The notes under the pieces were generated by a model. The model worked only from the letters and a program-made list of their open reading frames with translations, was not told the DNA's origin and searched no databases. A stretch of 9,014 bases of DNA, taken from the NCBI GenBank assembly GCA_910585065.1, contig CAJUCG010000144.1, positions 1 to 9,014 on the forward strand, read 5' to 3'. Source of the stretch: an uncultured Lachnospiraceae bacterium. GTDB lineage: Bacteria; Bacillota; Clostridia; Lachnospirales; Lachnospiraceae. Shown piece after piece: positions 1 to 6,862 of this stretch. The translations under genes were made by a program, and so were the position numbers. Every line of letters starts with the position of its first letter. The stretch's first letter is position 1.

Positions 1-101
1 AAATTAATAAATGTTTAATAGCAAATCCTACTATAAATAAAGTAATAGAAAATTTAAAAATTAAAAATGTTAATTATAAAAATATTTTTTGGAGTATATT
101 T
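1..101 (+). promoter_or_regulatory. AT-rich leader of the AraC-type gene, with ribosome binding site
   Basis: This stretch is very AT-rich compared with everything to its right. A GGAG at 92-95, with 6 bases before the ATG at 102, is a reasonable ribosome binding site. TATAAA at 32-37 could be a -10 element, but no good -35 lies at the right distance, so no promoter is claimed. The frame of the downstream gene stays open from position 3 to 101 without a stop. It contains no ATG, GTG or TTG start with a ribosome binding site, so I read this as an AT-rich accident rather than coding sequence. Confidence 0.4.
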
Positions 102-995
102 ATGCAAAAACAAACCAACGACCCGGACAGGGAGGAAGCCATAAAACATAGTTCCGTATTTATCCCGTACAGCTATTGTCATGGGGTCATGCCGGATTAT
201 TACCCTTGTGTGCCGCTGCACTGGCATAAGGAATTTGAGATCTGTATGATCCTAAGCGGACAGTGTACATTCCGGCGAGACAGCGATAGTTTTACTGCAA
301 AGCCCGAAGATATCATTATCATCCCACCGGGTACAATGCATTCCATCCACCCATGTGGCGGGCGAGCTGCCTACGATATCATTCTCTTTCACCCACGCAT
401 TATCACTGGCGGAAATGATGACCGAATTTATATTGAGCTGCTTAAACCAATCCTTTCTGGCAAGAGTGTGATCGGCACACCGATCTGTACAAAAAATCCA
501 TATTATAATGAACTGAAAGATTCCATAAATACTATTTTTAATTGCTCGCGTGAGAATACGGCTGAGCAGGATCTATTATTAAAAAGTGAGCTGATGCGGT
601 TTTTCTGGCTTCTGATCAAAAGCGGGGAAATACAGCTTTCCGAGCGTGAAAAGTCAGGACTGTCCGAAATTATATACCCTGTAATTGAATATATCGCAGA
701 ACATTTTTCAGAACATATTACAGTTGAACAGCTTGCAGAAGTCGCACATTTAAGCAAGAGTTATTTTATGAATTCCTTTAAAAAATTTTTGGGACTTACT
801 GCTACAGACTATTTAAATCAGGTACGGATCAAAGAAGTTTGCAAATTGCTTTTGGAAACAAATGAAAGTGTGACAGAAATTGCTTTTGCCTGCGGTTTTA
901 GGAATATCCCGAATTTTAATCGAAGATTTAAGGAAGTTGTGGATTGTACCCCTTTAGAATATCGCAGATCCGCAAAAAATGGATCAGTGATTTGA
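102..995 (+). CDS. AraC-family transcriptional regulator with N-terminal cupin sensor domain
   Basis: This is a cytoplasmic DNA-binding regulator of 297 residues, the usual length for two-domain AraC proteins. Residues about 20-100 look like a cupin sensor: the motif H-W-H-K-E-F-E (40-46), a Gly-rich turn, then I-I-P-P-G-T-M-H (73-80) with H83 close by. In this family the pocket binds a small effector such as a sugar. The C-terminal 100 residues carry the tandem helix-turn-helix unit: first helix pair about 206-227 (V-E-Q-L-A...S-K-S-Y-F), second about 255-277 (V-T-E-I-A-F-A-C-G-F...F-N-R-R-F-K), ending with the typical T-P-L-E-Y-R-R. The start at 102 is preceded by GGAG. A small gene follows 32 bases later on the same strand and may be co-transcribed. 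Effector and targets cannot be told from the sequence; no sugar or transport genes lie within view. Confidence 0.93.
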   Translation: MQKQTNDPDREEAIKHSSVFIPYSYCHGVMPDYYPCVPLHWHKEFEICMILSGQCTFRRDSDSFTAKPEDIIIIPPGTMHSIHPCGGRAAYDIILFHPRIITGGNDDRIYIELLKPILSGKSVIGTPICTKNPYYNELKDSINTIFNCSRENTAEQDLLLKSELMRFFWLLIKSGEIQLSEREKSGLSEIIYPVIEYIAEHFSEHITVEQLAEVAHLSKSYFMNSFKKFLGLTATDYLNQVRIKEVCKLLLETNESVTEIAFACGFRNIPNFNRRFKEVVDCTPLEYRRSAKNGSVI

Positions 996-1027
996 GGAAT
1001 ATTAAATTTTTAGAAAGGATTACTATA

Positions 1028-1297
1028 ATGACATTAGGTACTGCCGGAAATACAGTGGGTTCTGCCCTGTACATACTGGAACAAATAAAGCAATATACGG
1101 TATTGTTTGAATGCTATGATGATTCTGACTGGATGCAATGGGTTGCAGTAAAAGATGATAAACAGTTCTTTGCGGAAAGCCCGGAAGCATTACTTGGACT
1201 GATAAATATTTATGAGTTGGTGGGAGAAGATTGGATCGAGTATTCTTCCTATGATCGAGAACATATTTTCCAGCGCAATCTTGAGGATTTTATTTAA
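1028..1297 (+). CDS. Small acidic protein of unknown function
   Basis: I do not recognise this 89-residue protein. The open frame extends upstream to an ATG at 944 inside the AraC gene. The ATG at 1028 is preferred because AAAGGA (1014-1019) lies 8 bases before it and the start then no longer overlaps the regulator. The product is strongly acidic (17 Asp/Glu against 5 Lys/Arg), has three Trp (D-W-M-Q-W and E-D-W-I-E), and has no signal peptide, membrane segment or Cys pair. It ends in L-E-D-F-I. Composition fits a small soluble cytosolic protein, perhaps one that binds another protein. It probably shares a transcript with the AraC regulator and is followed by the terminator at 1373-1413. It could be a partner of the regulator, but nothing in the sequence proves that. 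Confidence 0.7.
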   Translation: MTLGTAGNTVGSALYILEQIKQYTVLFECYDDSDWMQWVAVKDDKQFFAESPEALLGLINIYELVGEDWIEYSSYDREHIFQRNLEDFI

Positions 1298-1372
1298 TAA
1301 GCCAAGATGCGCATAATAAATAAGTATAAACAATAATTATATCAAAAGAATAGAAATAAAGATTATCTTTAC

Positions 1373-1413
1373 AAAAATAAGATAGGGAGTATCCTCCTCC
1401 CTATCTTATTTTT
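1373..1413. terminator. Bidirectional intrinsic terminator between convergent genes
   Basis: A perfect 17-bp inverted repeat (1373-1389 with 1397-1413) encloses a 7-base loop, TATCCTC. The stem has a GC-containing core (GATAGGGAG with CTCCCTATC) and its outer arm is AAAAA on one side and TTTTT on the other, with a T run to 1414 on the + strand. Either strand would therefore give a hairpin ending in U residues. It lies between the stop of the small + strand gene (1297) and the stop of the LysR gene on the minus strand (1419), exactly where convergent transcripts must end. Confidence 0.93.
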
Positions 1414-1418
1414 TCTGT

Positions 1419-2291
1419 TCAAATGGTCTTATATTTTTTCACAATATGATTATACATTGTTCTTACTGCCGGAGCCATAAAATCCGAATTGAGTGCTGCT
1501 AACCCAATAATCCGGCAGGCAGCAGGATCGAGGGGATAACAGTCCACCTCATACGGAATATCACGCATAACAAGTTCCGGCATCAGGCAGATCCCAAAGC
1601 CCTTTGCCACGAGTGCGACGGTGGAGAGGTCATCCACCACATGGTAATTTGACTGGATATTTAATGAATTTTCCTTTAGGAAATTCTGGATATCTGCATC
1701 CGTACTCTCGCGCTGAGTGACGAATTGGTAGCTGCGCATTTCCTCGATTTTCATGGATTTTTTGCCGTCCCCCGCCATCCCCTTGGGCAGCACACACAAA
1801 AGCGGGTCGCGGTAGAGCGGTTCAATCGGAATATCCTTGGCACTGGAGACAGATAAAAAGCCGAGATCTACAATTCCATTTTTGATCCAATAAAATACAT
1901 CATCATAAGTACCCTGAAATACTTCAATGGTGATTTCCGGGTACTGCTTTCCGAAGGAGTGCAGGATATTGGGCAGCCAACTTGTACACACGCTGGAAAA
2001 AACACCAAGTTTAACTTTCCCGCGTTTTAGACCGTTGAGTTCGGCAATGGCCTGCTGTAAGCTTTCATCGCTGTTTAATACCGCGTTGATGTAGGGCAGC
2101 AAATGTTCGCCGTAATTGGTCAGTGTGATCCCTGATTTCCGTCTGGTCAGCACGGAAAAGCCCAGCTCCTGCTCCATAGAGGAAATAGCATGGCTGATCG
2201 CTGAGGGGGTCAAACCCAAAATATCGGCAGCCTTGTAAAAGCTGCCGATACTGGCGACTGTCTGGAAAACTTGGTATGTCATAAGTGTCAT
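1419..2291 (-). CDS. LysR-type transcriptional regulator
   Basis: A 290-residue protein with the standard LysR layout. The N-terminal winged helix-turn-helix (about residues 3-62) contains the family pattern F-Q-T-V-A...G-S-F-Y-K-A-A-D-I-L-G-L-T-P-S-A-I-S-H-A, followed by E-Q-E-L-G and L-T-R-R. A linker helix follows to about residue 90. The periplasmic-binding-protein-like effector domain starts at G-K-V-K-L-G-V (91-97) and runs to the end. The ATG at 2291 has AGGAG six to seven bases upstream. A second in-frame ATG three codons later is less well placed. The gene lies 101 bases downstream of porB on the same strand, with no convincing terminator between them, so it may be the last gene of the por transcript. 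LysR proteins usually activate neighbouring genes in response to a metabolite, and two T-N11-A dyads occur upstream of the por promoter. The effector is unknown. Confidence 0.93.
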   Translation of the reverse strand: MTLMTYQVFQTVASIGSFYKAADILGLTPSAISHAISSMEQELGFSVLTRRKSGITLTNYGEHLLPYINAVLNSDESLQQAIAELNGLKRGKVKLGVFSSVCTSWLPNILHSFGKQYPEITIEVFQGTYDDVFYWIKNGIVDLGFLSVSSAKDIPIEPLYRDPLLCVLPKGMAGDGKKSMKIEEMRSYQFVTQRESTDADIQNFLKENSLNIQSNYHVVDDLSTVALVAKGFGICLMPELVMRDIPYEVDCYPLDPAACRIIGLAALNSDFMAPAVRTMYNHIVKKYKTI

Positions 2292-2392
2292 AATATTCTC
2301 CTATTTATAAATCCTTTCTTTCTCCTTCCTGACACAAAAAAACATCCGTCAGCAAGGCATACCGATAGGACAATTCAATCCCCGCCTTCCTG

Positions 2393-3334
2393 TTACCTTG
2401 CACATTTATACTTTAGCTCCTCCCATCTGCGGTCAACTTCCGCCTGGAACTGTGCAATTAATTCCTCCTTGCCCGGTTTGAATAAATGTTTAAACCTGCC
2501 CTGTTCGCGCAGAAAATCTTCGATCGGAAGCTTTTTCTTCGGCTCGTAATTTAAACTCCATTTTCCATGATCCACCTCAAACAGCGGCCAGTAACAGGTT
2601 TCCACTGCAAGCTTGCAGATTTTCATAATATCTGCCGTGTCGTACCGCCAGCCACGCGGGCATGGTGCCATCACATTTAGAAAGCTTGCGCCCGGCGTGT
2701 AGATTGCCTTCTCAGATTTTTTATGGATATCGACAAAATTGCTGGTCAGGGTGGTCTGTGCGACATACGCCACATTATGATCCGCAATAATGCTTGCCAG
2801 ATCCTTGCGCCCCTGAAGTTTGCCGTCCGATTTTTTTCCGACCGGTGTGGTCGTTGTGTCCGCGTACATTGGAGTTGCCGAAGAACGCTGAATGCCGGTG
2901 TTCATGTACGCACCGTTATCATAGCAGACATAAACCAGATCATGCCCGCGCTCCATCGCGCCGGAGAGCGACTGGAAGCCAATATCATAAGTTCCGCCAT
3001 CCCCGCCAAAGGTAATAAATTTATAATTAACGTCCTCTGGAATCCTACCGCGCTTTTTTAATACCTTGTATGCCGTTTCCACGCCGGAGAGTGTCGCGCC
3101 CGCATTCTCAAAGGCATTGTGGATATAGCTGTCCTCCCATGCGGTGTATGGGTACATATAGCTTGAAACCTCAAGACAGCCAGTCGCATTGCCAATCACG
3201 GCGTGATCACCCTCGTGGAGTCCACGCAGCACAGCCCGCACGGCGATCGTCGCCCCACAGCCCGCACACATACGATGCCCCGGCGCAAGACGTTCCGGCT
3301 TGTTCATTATTTCTTTTAAACTGTAATCACTCAT
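2393..3334 (-). CDS. porB: Pyruvate (2-oxoacid):ferredoxin oxidoreductase, beta subunit
   Basis: The catalytic subunit (313 residues) that binds thiamine diphosphate and one [4Fe-4S] cluster. The complex splits pyruvate plus CoA into acetyl-CoA and CO2 and reduces ferredoxin in the cytoplasm. Visible cluster ligands are C23 and C26 in M-C-A-G-C-G, C53 in A-T-G-C-L-E, and C225 in A-P-C-P-R-G-W. The thiamine diphosphate/Mg motif is G-D-G-G (111-114) followed by Y-D-N-G-A-Y-M-N-T-G-I-Q (138-149). The length matches PorB of four-subunit enzymes. The start overlaps the porA stop as ATGA (3331-3334), with AGGAGG just upstream, so translation is probably coupled. Related complexes use branched-chain 2-oxoacids (Vor) or other keto acids. 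The sequence motifs alone do not fix the substrate, so the symbol is given for the family. Confidence 0.93.
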   Translation of the reverse strand: MSDYSLKEIMNKPERLAPGHRMCAGCGATIAVRAVLRGLHEGDHAVIGNATGCLEVSSYMYPYTAWEDSYIHNAFENAGATLSGVETAYKVLKKRGRIPEDVNYKFITFGGDGGTYDIGFQSLSGAMERGHDLVYVCYDNGAYMNTGIQRSSATPMYADTTTTPVGKKSDGKLQGRKDLASIIADHNVAYVAQTTLTSNFVDIHKKSEKAIYTPGASFLNVMAPCPRGWRYDTADIMKICKLAVETCYWPLFEVDHGKWSLNYEPKKKLPIEDFLREQGRFKHLFKPGKEELIAQFQAEVDRRWEELKYKCAR

Positions 3335-4527
3335 TGCTCCGCCTCCTGACTGCGCAATCCAATATATTGGTACTGTCTTGGCAAAACGCCTGTGGCGATA
3401 GCATTTTCCATTTCCGCAAAAACGGACTTTGCATTCTCCACCGTAAAATCGCGCCCCGCCAGCCCATATATGTAATTTACTGCCTCAATCATCACCTTGC
3501 AGCGGAACAATCCCGCCGTAACCTCGCTCCCAAGTGGTCCGCCATTGCCATTGTAGCTCTCACAGCGATCCATAATTCCCACTATTTTACATTTTTTTAA
3601 TACCTGTGCAATTTCCTCCGCCGGAAATGGGCGGAAAACGCGCAGTTTCAATACGCCGACCTTTTTCCCTTTTTCCCGCAGCTCATCCACCGCCTGCTTT
3701 GCCGTGCCTGCTGCCGAGCCAATAATCAACATAATAATCTCCGCATCCTGCGTGTAGTATTCCTCAAACAGCCCGTAATGTCTGCCCGAAATTTCCGCGA
3801 ATTTCTCCGCCACATCAAGGATAACCGCCTTTGCATTCTCCAGTGCGATCTCTTGATTTTTCTTTGCCTCCATCACATAATTGCTAACCGCATAAGGTCC
3901 TACCGCGATCGGCTTGCCCGGATTTAACAAAAATTCTTCTGGCTGATACTCGCCGACAAAGGACTTTACCTTCTCATCCTCTAGCAATTCAATATTTTCC
4001 ACCGCATGGCTTGTGATAAAACCATCCTGGCAGACCATCACCGGCAGATGCACACCCTCGCGCTCTGCGATCGGGTAGGCTTGAATAAAATTATCGTAGG
4101 CTTCCTGATTGTTCTCCGCATAAATCTGAATCCATCCCGTATCCCTTGCACCCATGCCATCCGAATGGTCACAGTTAATATTGATTGGACCGGATAAAGT
4201 TCGGTTGACAAGGGTTAGCACCAACGGAAGACGATTAGAGGCAGCTAACAAAAGTTCCTCCCACATCAGCGCGAGCCCCGCCGAGGAAGTTGCGGTCAAA
4301 CTTCGCGCTCCCGCCGCCTGCGCGCCGATCGTTGCACTCATCGAAGAATGCTCACTCTCCACCGGAATAAATTCGGTATCCATCTCGCCGTTTGCGATAT
4401 AGGTTGATACCATCTGCGGGATCTCCGTGGACGGCGTGATCGGAAAGGCCGGCATCACATCCGGGTTGACCTGACGGATCGCATAAGCCACCGCCTCATT
4501 GCCCGACATACGTTCCCTGATTGCCAT
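3331..4527 (-). CDS. porA: Pyruvate (2-oxoacid):ferredoxin oxidoreductase, alpha subunit
   Basis: This 398-residue subunit carries the pyrimidine-binding side of the thiamine diphosphate site and completes the active site with PorB. Near the N-terminus it has the family motif P-I-T-P-S-T-E-I (29-36). Residues 56-60 (V-E-S-E-H) contain the glutamate expected to contact the cofactor aminopyrimidine. They are followed by G-A-Q-A-A-G-A-R and T-S-S-A-G-L-A-L-M-W-E-E (80-91). The C-terminal third has the transketolase C-terminal-like segment with V-L-K-L-R-V-F-R-P-F-P and the M-D-R...G-N-G-G-P-L-G-S-E-V pattern. The ATG at 4527 has GGAGGGG about 8-9 bases upstream, inside the end of porD; only one base separates the porD stop from this start. 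The 4-base overlap with porB shows tight coupling. All expected motifs are intact. Confidence 0.93.
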   Translation of the reverse strand: MAIRERMSGNEAVAYAIRQVNPDVMPAFPITPSTEIPQMVSTYIANGEMDTEFIPVESEHSSMSATIGAQAAGARSLTATSSAGLALMWEELLLAASNRLPLVLTLVNRTLSGPININCDHSDGMGARDTGWIQIYAENNQEAYDNFIQAYPIAEREGVHLPVMVCQDGFITSHAVENIELLEDEKVKSFVGEYQPEEFLLNPGKPIAVGPYAVSNYVMEAKKNQEIALENAKAVILDVAEKFAEISGRHYGLFEEYYTQDAEIIMLIIGSAAGTAKQAVDELREKGKKVGVLKLRVFRPFPAEEIAQVLKKCKIVGIMDRCESYNGNGGPLGSEVTAGLFRCKVMIEAVNYIYGLAGRDFTVENAKSVFAEMENAIATGVLPRQYQYIGLRSQEAEQ

Positions 4528-4528
4528 A

Positions 4529-4831
4529 CTAAATCCCCTCCTTCATCTCGATTGCTCCAAACGGGCAAGCCTTCGCACAAATCCCGCAGCCCTTACAGTG
4601 GTCATAGTCAAACTCACCGCGCAGCCCGTCCTTTACTGGAATGCTGCTGTCTGGACAGACCGGTGCGCACAAAAGACACTGCTTACATAATTCTGTATGA
4701 AAGACTGGGGTGTTGGTACGCCATTCCCCGGTCTTAAAATATTTTGATGTCGCCCCCGCAAACATCATCAATCCCTCGGTCAGCTCCTCATGCGGGGTCT
4801 GCTCATTGATTTTTGTAACGTCGGTTCTCAT
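4529..4831 (-). CDS. porD: Pyruvate (2-oxoacid):ferredoxin oxidoreductase, delta (ferredoxin-like) subunit
   Basis: The electron-transfer subunit, a two-cluster ferredoxin that passes electrons from the PorAB active site to external ferredoxin. It has two complete C-x2-C-x2-C-x3-C-P motifs: C-K-Q-C-L-L-C-A-P-V-C-P (Cys 49, 52, 55, 59) and C-K-G-C-G-I-C-A-K-A-C-P (Cys 79, 82, 85, 89), so two [4Fe-4S] clusters are expected. I chose the ATG at 4831 (100 residues) over the ATG at 4840. The only ribosome binding site, GGGAG at 4842-4846, lies 10 bases before the inner ATG but only one base before the outer one. The N-terminal half before the first cluster (about 48 residues) is the normal PorD extension. 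Its stop is one base from the porA start. An unusually long 158-base gap with a strong inverted repeat separates it from porG. Confidence 0.92.
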   Translation of the reverse strand: MRTDVTKINEQTPHEELTEGLMMFAGATSKYFKTGEWRTNTPVFHTELCKQCLLCAPVCPDSSIPVKDGLRGEFDYDHCKGCGICAKACPFGAIEMKEGI

Positions 4832-4920
4832 AATTTTCATTCTCCCGTATAAATTAGTACAATAAAGATTATTTATTAAAGCAATTTTTGTTATATATTT
4901 AGATATGGACAGAATATTCC

Positions 4921-4983
4921 GCGGATAGAATAAGATGAACCCAGATACGAGTCCATCTTATTCTACCGACAAAACGAGTCCGC
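4921..4983 (-). promoter_or_regulatory. Strong inverted repeat in the porG-porD gap (possible RNA processing or attenuation element)
   Basis: A perfect 12-bp stem (4926-4937 with 4954-4965, core TAGAATAAGATG) encloses a 16-base loop. An outer 5-bp stem (GCGGA 4921-4925 with TCCGC 4979-4983) can close the structure, leaving a 13-base bulge on one side. The octamer ACGAGTCC occurs twice, at 4947-4954 (reaching one base into the stem) and at 4974-4981 (in the outer arm). Read on the minus strand no U run follows the stem, so this is not a standard intrinsic terminator. It sits inside an operon whose other junctions are 1 base or overlapping, so it may stabilise or divide the message and set the porG to porDAB ratio. 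That role is inference. Confidence 0.55.
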
Positions 4984-4998
4984 CGCAATTCATTTATT

Positions 4999-5610
4999 TT
5001 ATACTGCCATCTTATACTCTACGGAAAGTGCCCGCTCCACCACATCGAATGCCCGAGTAAGTGCCTGCATATTTCCCTCAATCACTTCCGGCTTCTTTGC
5101 AAACTTATGTTCGTAGGAAGCTCTCATGTCCTCGATAAACTCCTCGCGCGGCATAACTCCTGTTACCGCAACCGCTGCCGCAAGCATCGGGGAGTTCGGG
5201 AAATTCTGCCCAAGTGTCTCCATCGAAATCTTTCTTGCATCCACGGTAAACACCGCTCCCTTATAGCCATTTAACAGTGGGCGTACCTCCTTCTCGGACT
5301 TCGGCGTATTGATAATAACCGCGCCCGTAGACTTTAAGCCCGCCGTCACGTCCACCGTATGCAACAGTGTTTCATCTACCACAACCACATAGTCCGGTGC
5401 ATATATATTGGAATGAACCCGAATCGGGTTTTTGCTAATTCTATTGTAAGCAGTGATCGGCGCACCCATGCGCTCCGGACCATATTCCGGGAAACCCTGC
5501 ACATACTGCCCTGTCTTAAACGCTACATCGGCAAGCAGCAATGCCGCTGTCTTTGCGCCCTGTCCGCCCCTGCCATGCCATCTGATCTCAAGTCCTTTTT
5601 TCTCCTCCAT
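4999..5610 (-). CDS. porG: Pyruvate (2-oxoacid):ferredoxin oxidoreductase, gamma subunit
   Basis: The 203-residue gamma subunit of the four-subunit oxidoreductase, the scaffold domain shared by the PorG/VorG/IorB group. The N-terminus has the family signature G-R-G-G-Q-G (13-18), followed by G-F-P-E-Y-G-P-E-R-M-G-A-P (39-51) and A-Y-N-R-I-S. Later comes the V-V-V-V-D-E-T strand. The length is normal. A GTG at 5613 directly precedes the ATG at 5610. The ATG is preferred because GGAGGG (5618-5623) then lies at the usual 7-8 base distance. It is the first gene after the promoter at 5654-5681, giving the order G-D-A-B, the same order I know from Thermotoga-type por operons. Confidence 0.92.
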   Translation of the reverse strand: MEEKKGLEIRWHGRGGQGAKTAALLLADVAFKTGQYVQGFPEYGPERMGAPITAYNRISKNPIRVHSNIYAPDYVVVVDETLLHTVDVTAGLKSTGAVIINTPKSEKEVRPLLNGYKGAVFTVDARKISMETLGQNFPNSPMLAAAVAVTGVMPREEFIEDMRASYEHKFAKKPEVIEGNMQALTRAFDVVERALSVEYKMAV

Positions 5611-5653
5611 CACTTTTCCCTCCGAATTTAAATTTCATCAATCAACTTTTAAT

Positions 5654-5681
5654 ATTATATCGTAAAATTCGGCATTGTAAA
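5654..5681 (-). promoter_or_regulatory. Predicted vegetative promoter of the por operon
   Basis: On the minus strand TTTACA (5681-5676) and a perfect TATAAT (5659-5654) are separated by 16 bases. Transcription would begin near 5647, giving a leader of about 37 bases before porG. No other sequence in the 185-base gap between the GNAT gene and porG fits as well. The T-N11-A dyads directly upstream suggest activator control. Confidence 0.75.
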
Positions 5682-5690
5682 GCGAAAATA

Positions 5691-5726
5691 TGAGAACTTT
5701 TCATTTATAAGATGAATTTTATTCAT
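5691..5726. promoter_or_regulatory. Pair of T-N11-A dyads, candidate LysR-type binding sites
   Basis: ATGAAT-TTT-ATTCAT (5712-5726) is a perfect dyad of the T-N11-A type (T5713, A5725), centred about 72 bases before the predicted por transcription start. A second, imperfect dyad TGAGAACTTTTCA (5691-5703) also has T-N11-A and is centred about 50 bases before that start. The two centres are 22 bp apart, two helical turns. LysR-type regulators commonly bind an upstream recognition site near -65 plus a downstream activation site. The LysR gene at 1419-2291 is the obvious candidate. The sites are seen in the sequence; the pairing with this regulator is inferred. Confidence 0.45.
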
Positions 5727-5798
5727 GTTTTATATCTTTCTTTGGATTCTGCAATCTGCTAAGGCTATCCGACAGAGGATTGAATCCTGTTACTGATA

Positions 5799-6671
5799 TT
5801 ATATCAATACTTTTTTAAAGCATAGATATTTACCTACACAGCGAAAACCACAGGCAATCGCATCGGTCTGCGACTCCCCTTCATTAAAGAAAATCATATG
5901 TTTTGCCCCTCTGCACTTACTGTCATTTAATGCAGTGGTCAGCAATGCACGATAAATATTCCCGCTATAAATCCCGCCAGAAAAATCAATACCAAAAATT
6001 TCTGGCATACGCATATCATCCATATAATAGATCGCGCCTACAGCCTCTTCCTTGCTAAGACATACATATATCCGCCAACGGTCAATCGCATCAAGGATTC
6101 TTGCTGAATTCCAGTACATATCATTATTTTGACTATGTAATCTGGAAAAAAAATCATAATTTTCTCTGTTTATGGAAATTATGCCCGCATCCTCCGGCTG
6201 CAACACATAATCCTCAAAATCTATAACATCATTATAGCTTTCTTCAATACAATCAAAATTTAAGAATTTAAGTGTATCAACCGCTTCCGTATTCTCCTTT
6301 GGAAAACCCAGATACAGTTCGCTTCCGGGAAAATGTTCTCCCGCAAAAGCAATAAATTCAATTAAAGCCTCCCCCATACCGGAAGCAATGCAAAAGGAAC
6401 AGGTATCCAGATAATGATCTTCTGGAAGATAAAAATAATGTATCCATCCTTCCACTTTTCCCCCCTGTTCATAAAGTAGTATTTCTTCACTGGCTGCGGA
6501 ATTCTCCTCGCCATTTGCGGAAAATGCTTTTCGGGCGCGAGCTACAAAATCATCCTTGGTCTTTATTCCATCAGTATAGGTTGGATATCCCGATTTTGTA
6601 CTGTCTAAAGCCAACTGGTATACAAAATCTACATATCGTTCAAAATCCTGTTCCTGTAATTTTTTCAGCAT
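5799..6671 (-). CDS. Probable tandem GNAT-fold N-acetyltransferase-like protein
   Basis: A 290-residue soluble protein that looks like two GNAT-like halves. The first half (about residues 1-155) has a G-K-V-E-G-W-I-H-Y strand and later the pattern of helix, G-F-P-K-E-N-T-E-A, then L-K-F-L-N-F-D typical of the GNAT C-terminal part. The second half has E-E-A-V-G-A-I-Y-Y-M and ends A-I-A-C-G-F-R-C-V-G-K-Y. The usual acetyl-CoA pyrophosphate motif (R/Q-x-x-G-x-G/A) is not clear in either half, so activity and substrate are uncertain. The frame runs upstream to an ATG at 6749, but I chose 6671 because AAAGGGA lies 5 bases before it and the 26 extra residues look like translated AT-rich leader. It stands alone: 191 bases separate it from rtcB upstream. 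I see no clear terminator or promoter. The GNAT call rests on sequence feel and needs a profile search. Confidence 0.62.
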   Translation of the reverse strand: MLKKLQEQDFERYVDFVYQLALDSTKSGYPTYTDGIKTKDDFVARARKAFSANGEENSAASEEILLYEQGGKVEGWIHYFYLPEDHYLDTCSFCIASGMGEALIEFIAFAGEHFPGSELYLGFPKENTEAVDTLKFLNFDCIEESYNDVIDFEDYVLQPEDAGIISINRENYDFFSRLHSQNNDMYWNSARILDAIDRWRIYVCLSKEEAVGAIYYMDDMRMPEIFGIDFSGGIYSGNIYRALLTTALNDSKCRGAKHMIFFNEGESQTDAIACGFRCVGKYLCFKKVLI

Positions 6672-6862
6672 ATAATTATCCCTTTCTGCAAACAATAAGT
6701 TCTTTACAGTAAAAATATTTATAATTATTATTTTTACACTTCCAGTCATGCTGCGACTGCTTTTAGGGAGCAGCTAATCCGGTACTCGTTCGCGTCCACA
6801 GCGCAAACAGTGGGGAGAAAGGGGGCACTCCGAAAATCCCTTCCGCCTACCTCATGCCACTC

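Noticed and set aside
3..101. In-frame open extension upstream of the AraC gene to the window edge
   Set aside because: No start codon in it has a ribosome binding site, the composition is extremely AT-rich and unlike the gene, and the ATG at 102 gives the normal family length.
944..1027. Longer start for the small acidic protein, beginning inside the AraC gene
   Set aside because: It would overlap the regulator by 52 bases and has no good ribosome binding site; the ATG at 1028 has AAAGGA at the right distance.
2329..2352. CTGAC/GTCAG inverted repeat between porB and the LysR gene as a terminator
   Set aside because: Only 5 bp with a 14-base A/T-rich loop and no U run after the stem; too weak to claim.
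5761..5798. T-arm-like sequence (GGATTGAATCC) after the GNAT gene, possible tRNA end
   Set aside because: No acceptor, D or anticodon arms in the right order on either strand, and the arm itself pairs poorly; more likely a simple short hairpin without a U run.
6709..6737. 9-bp inverted repeat GTAAAAATA/TATTTTTAC upstream of the GNAT gene
   Set aside because: It is almost entirely A and T in an AT-rich leader, has no GC core, and could arise by chance; not called as terminator or operator.
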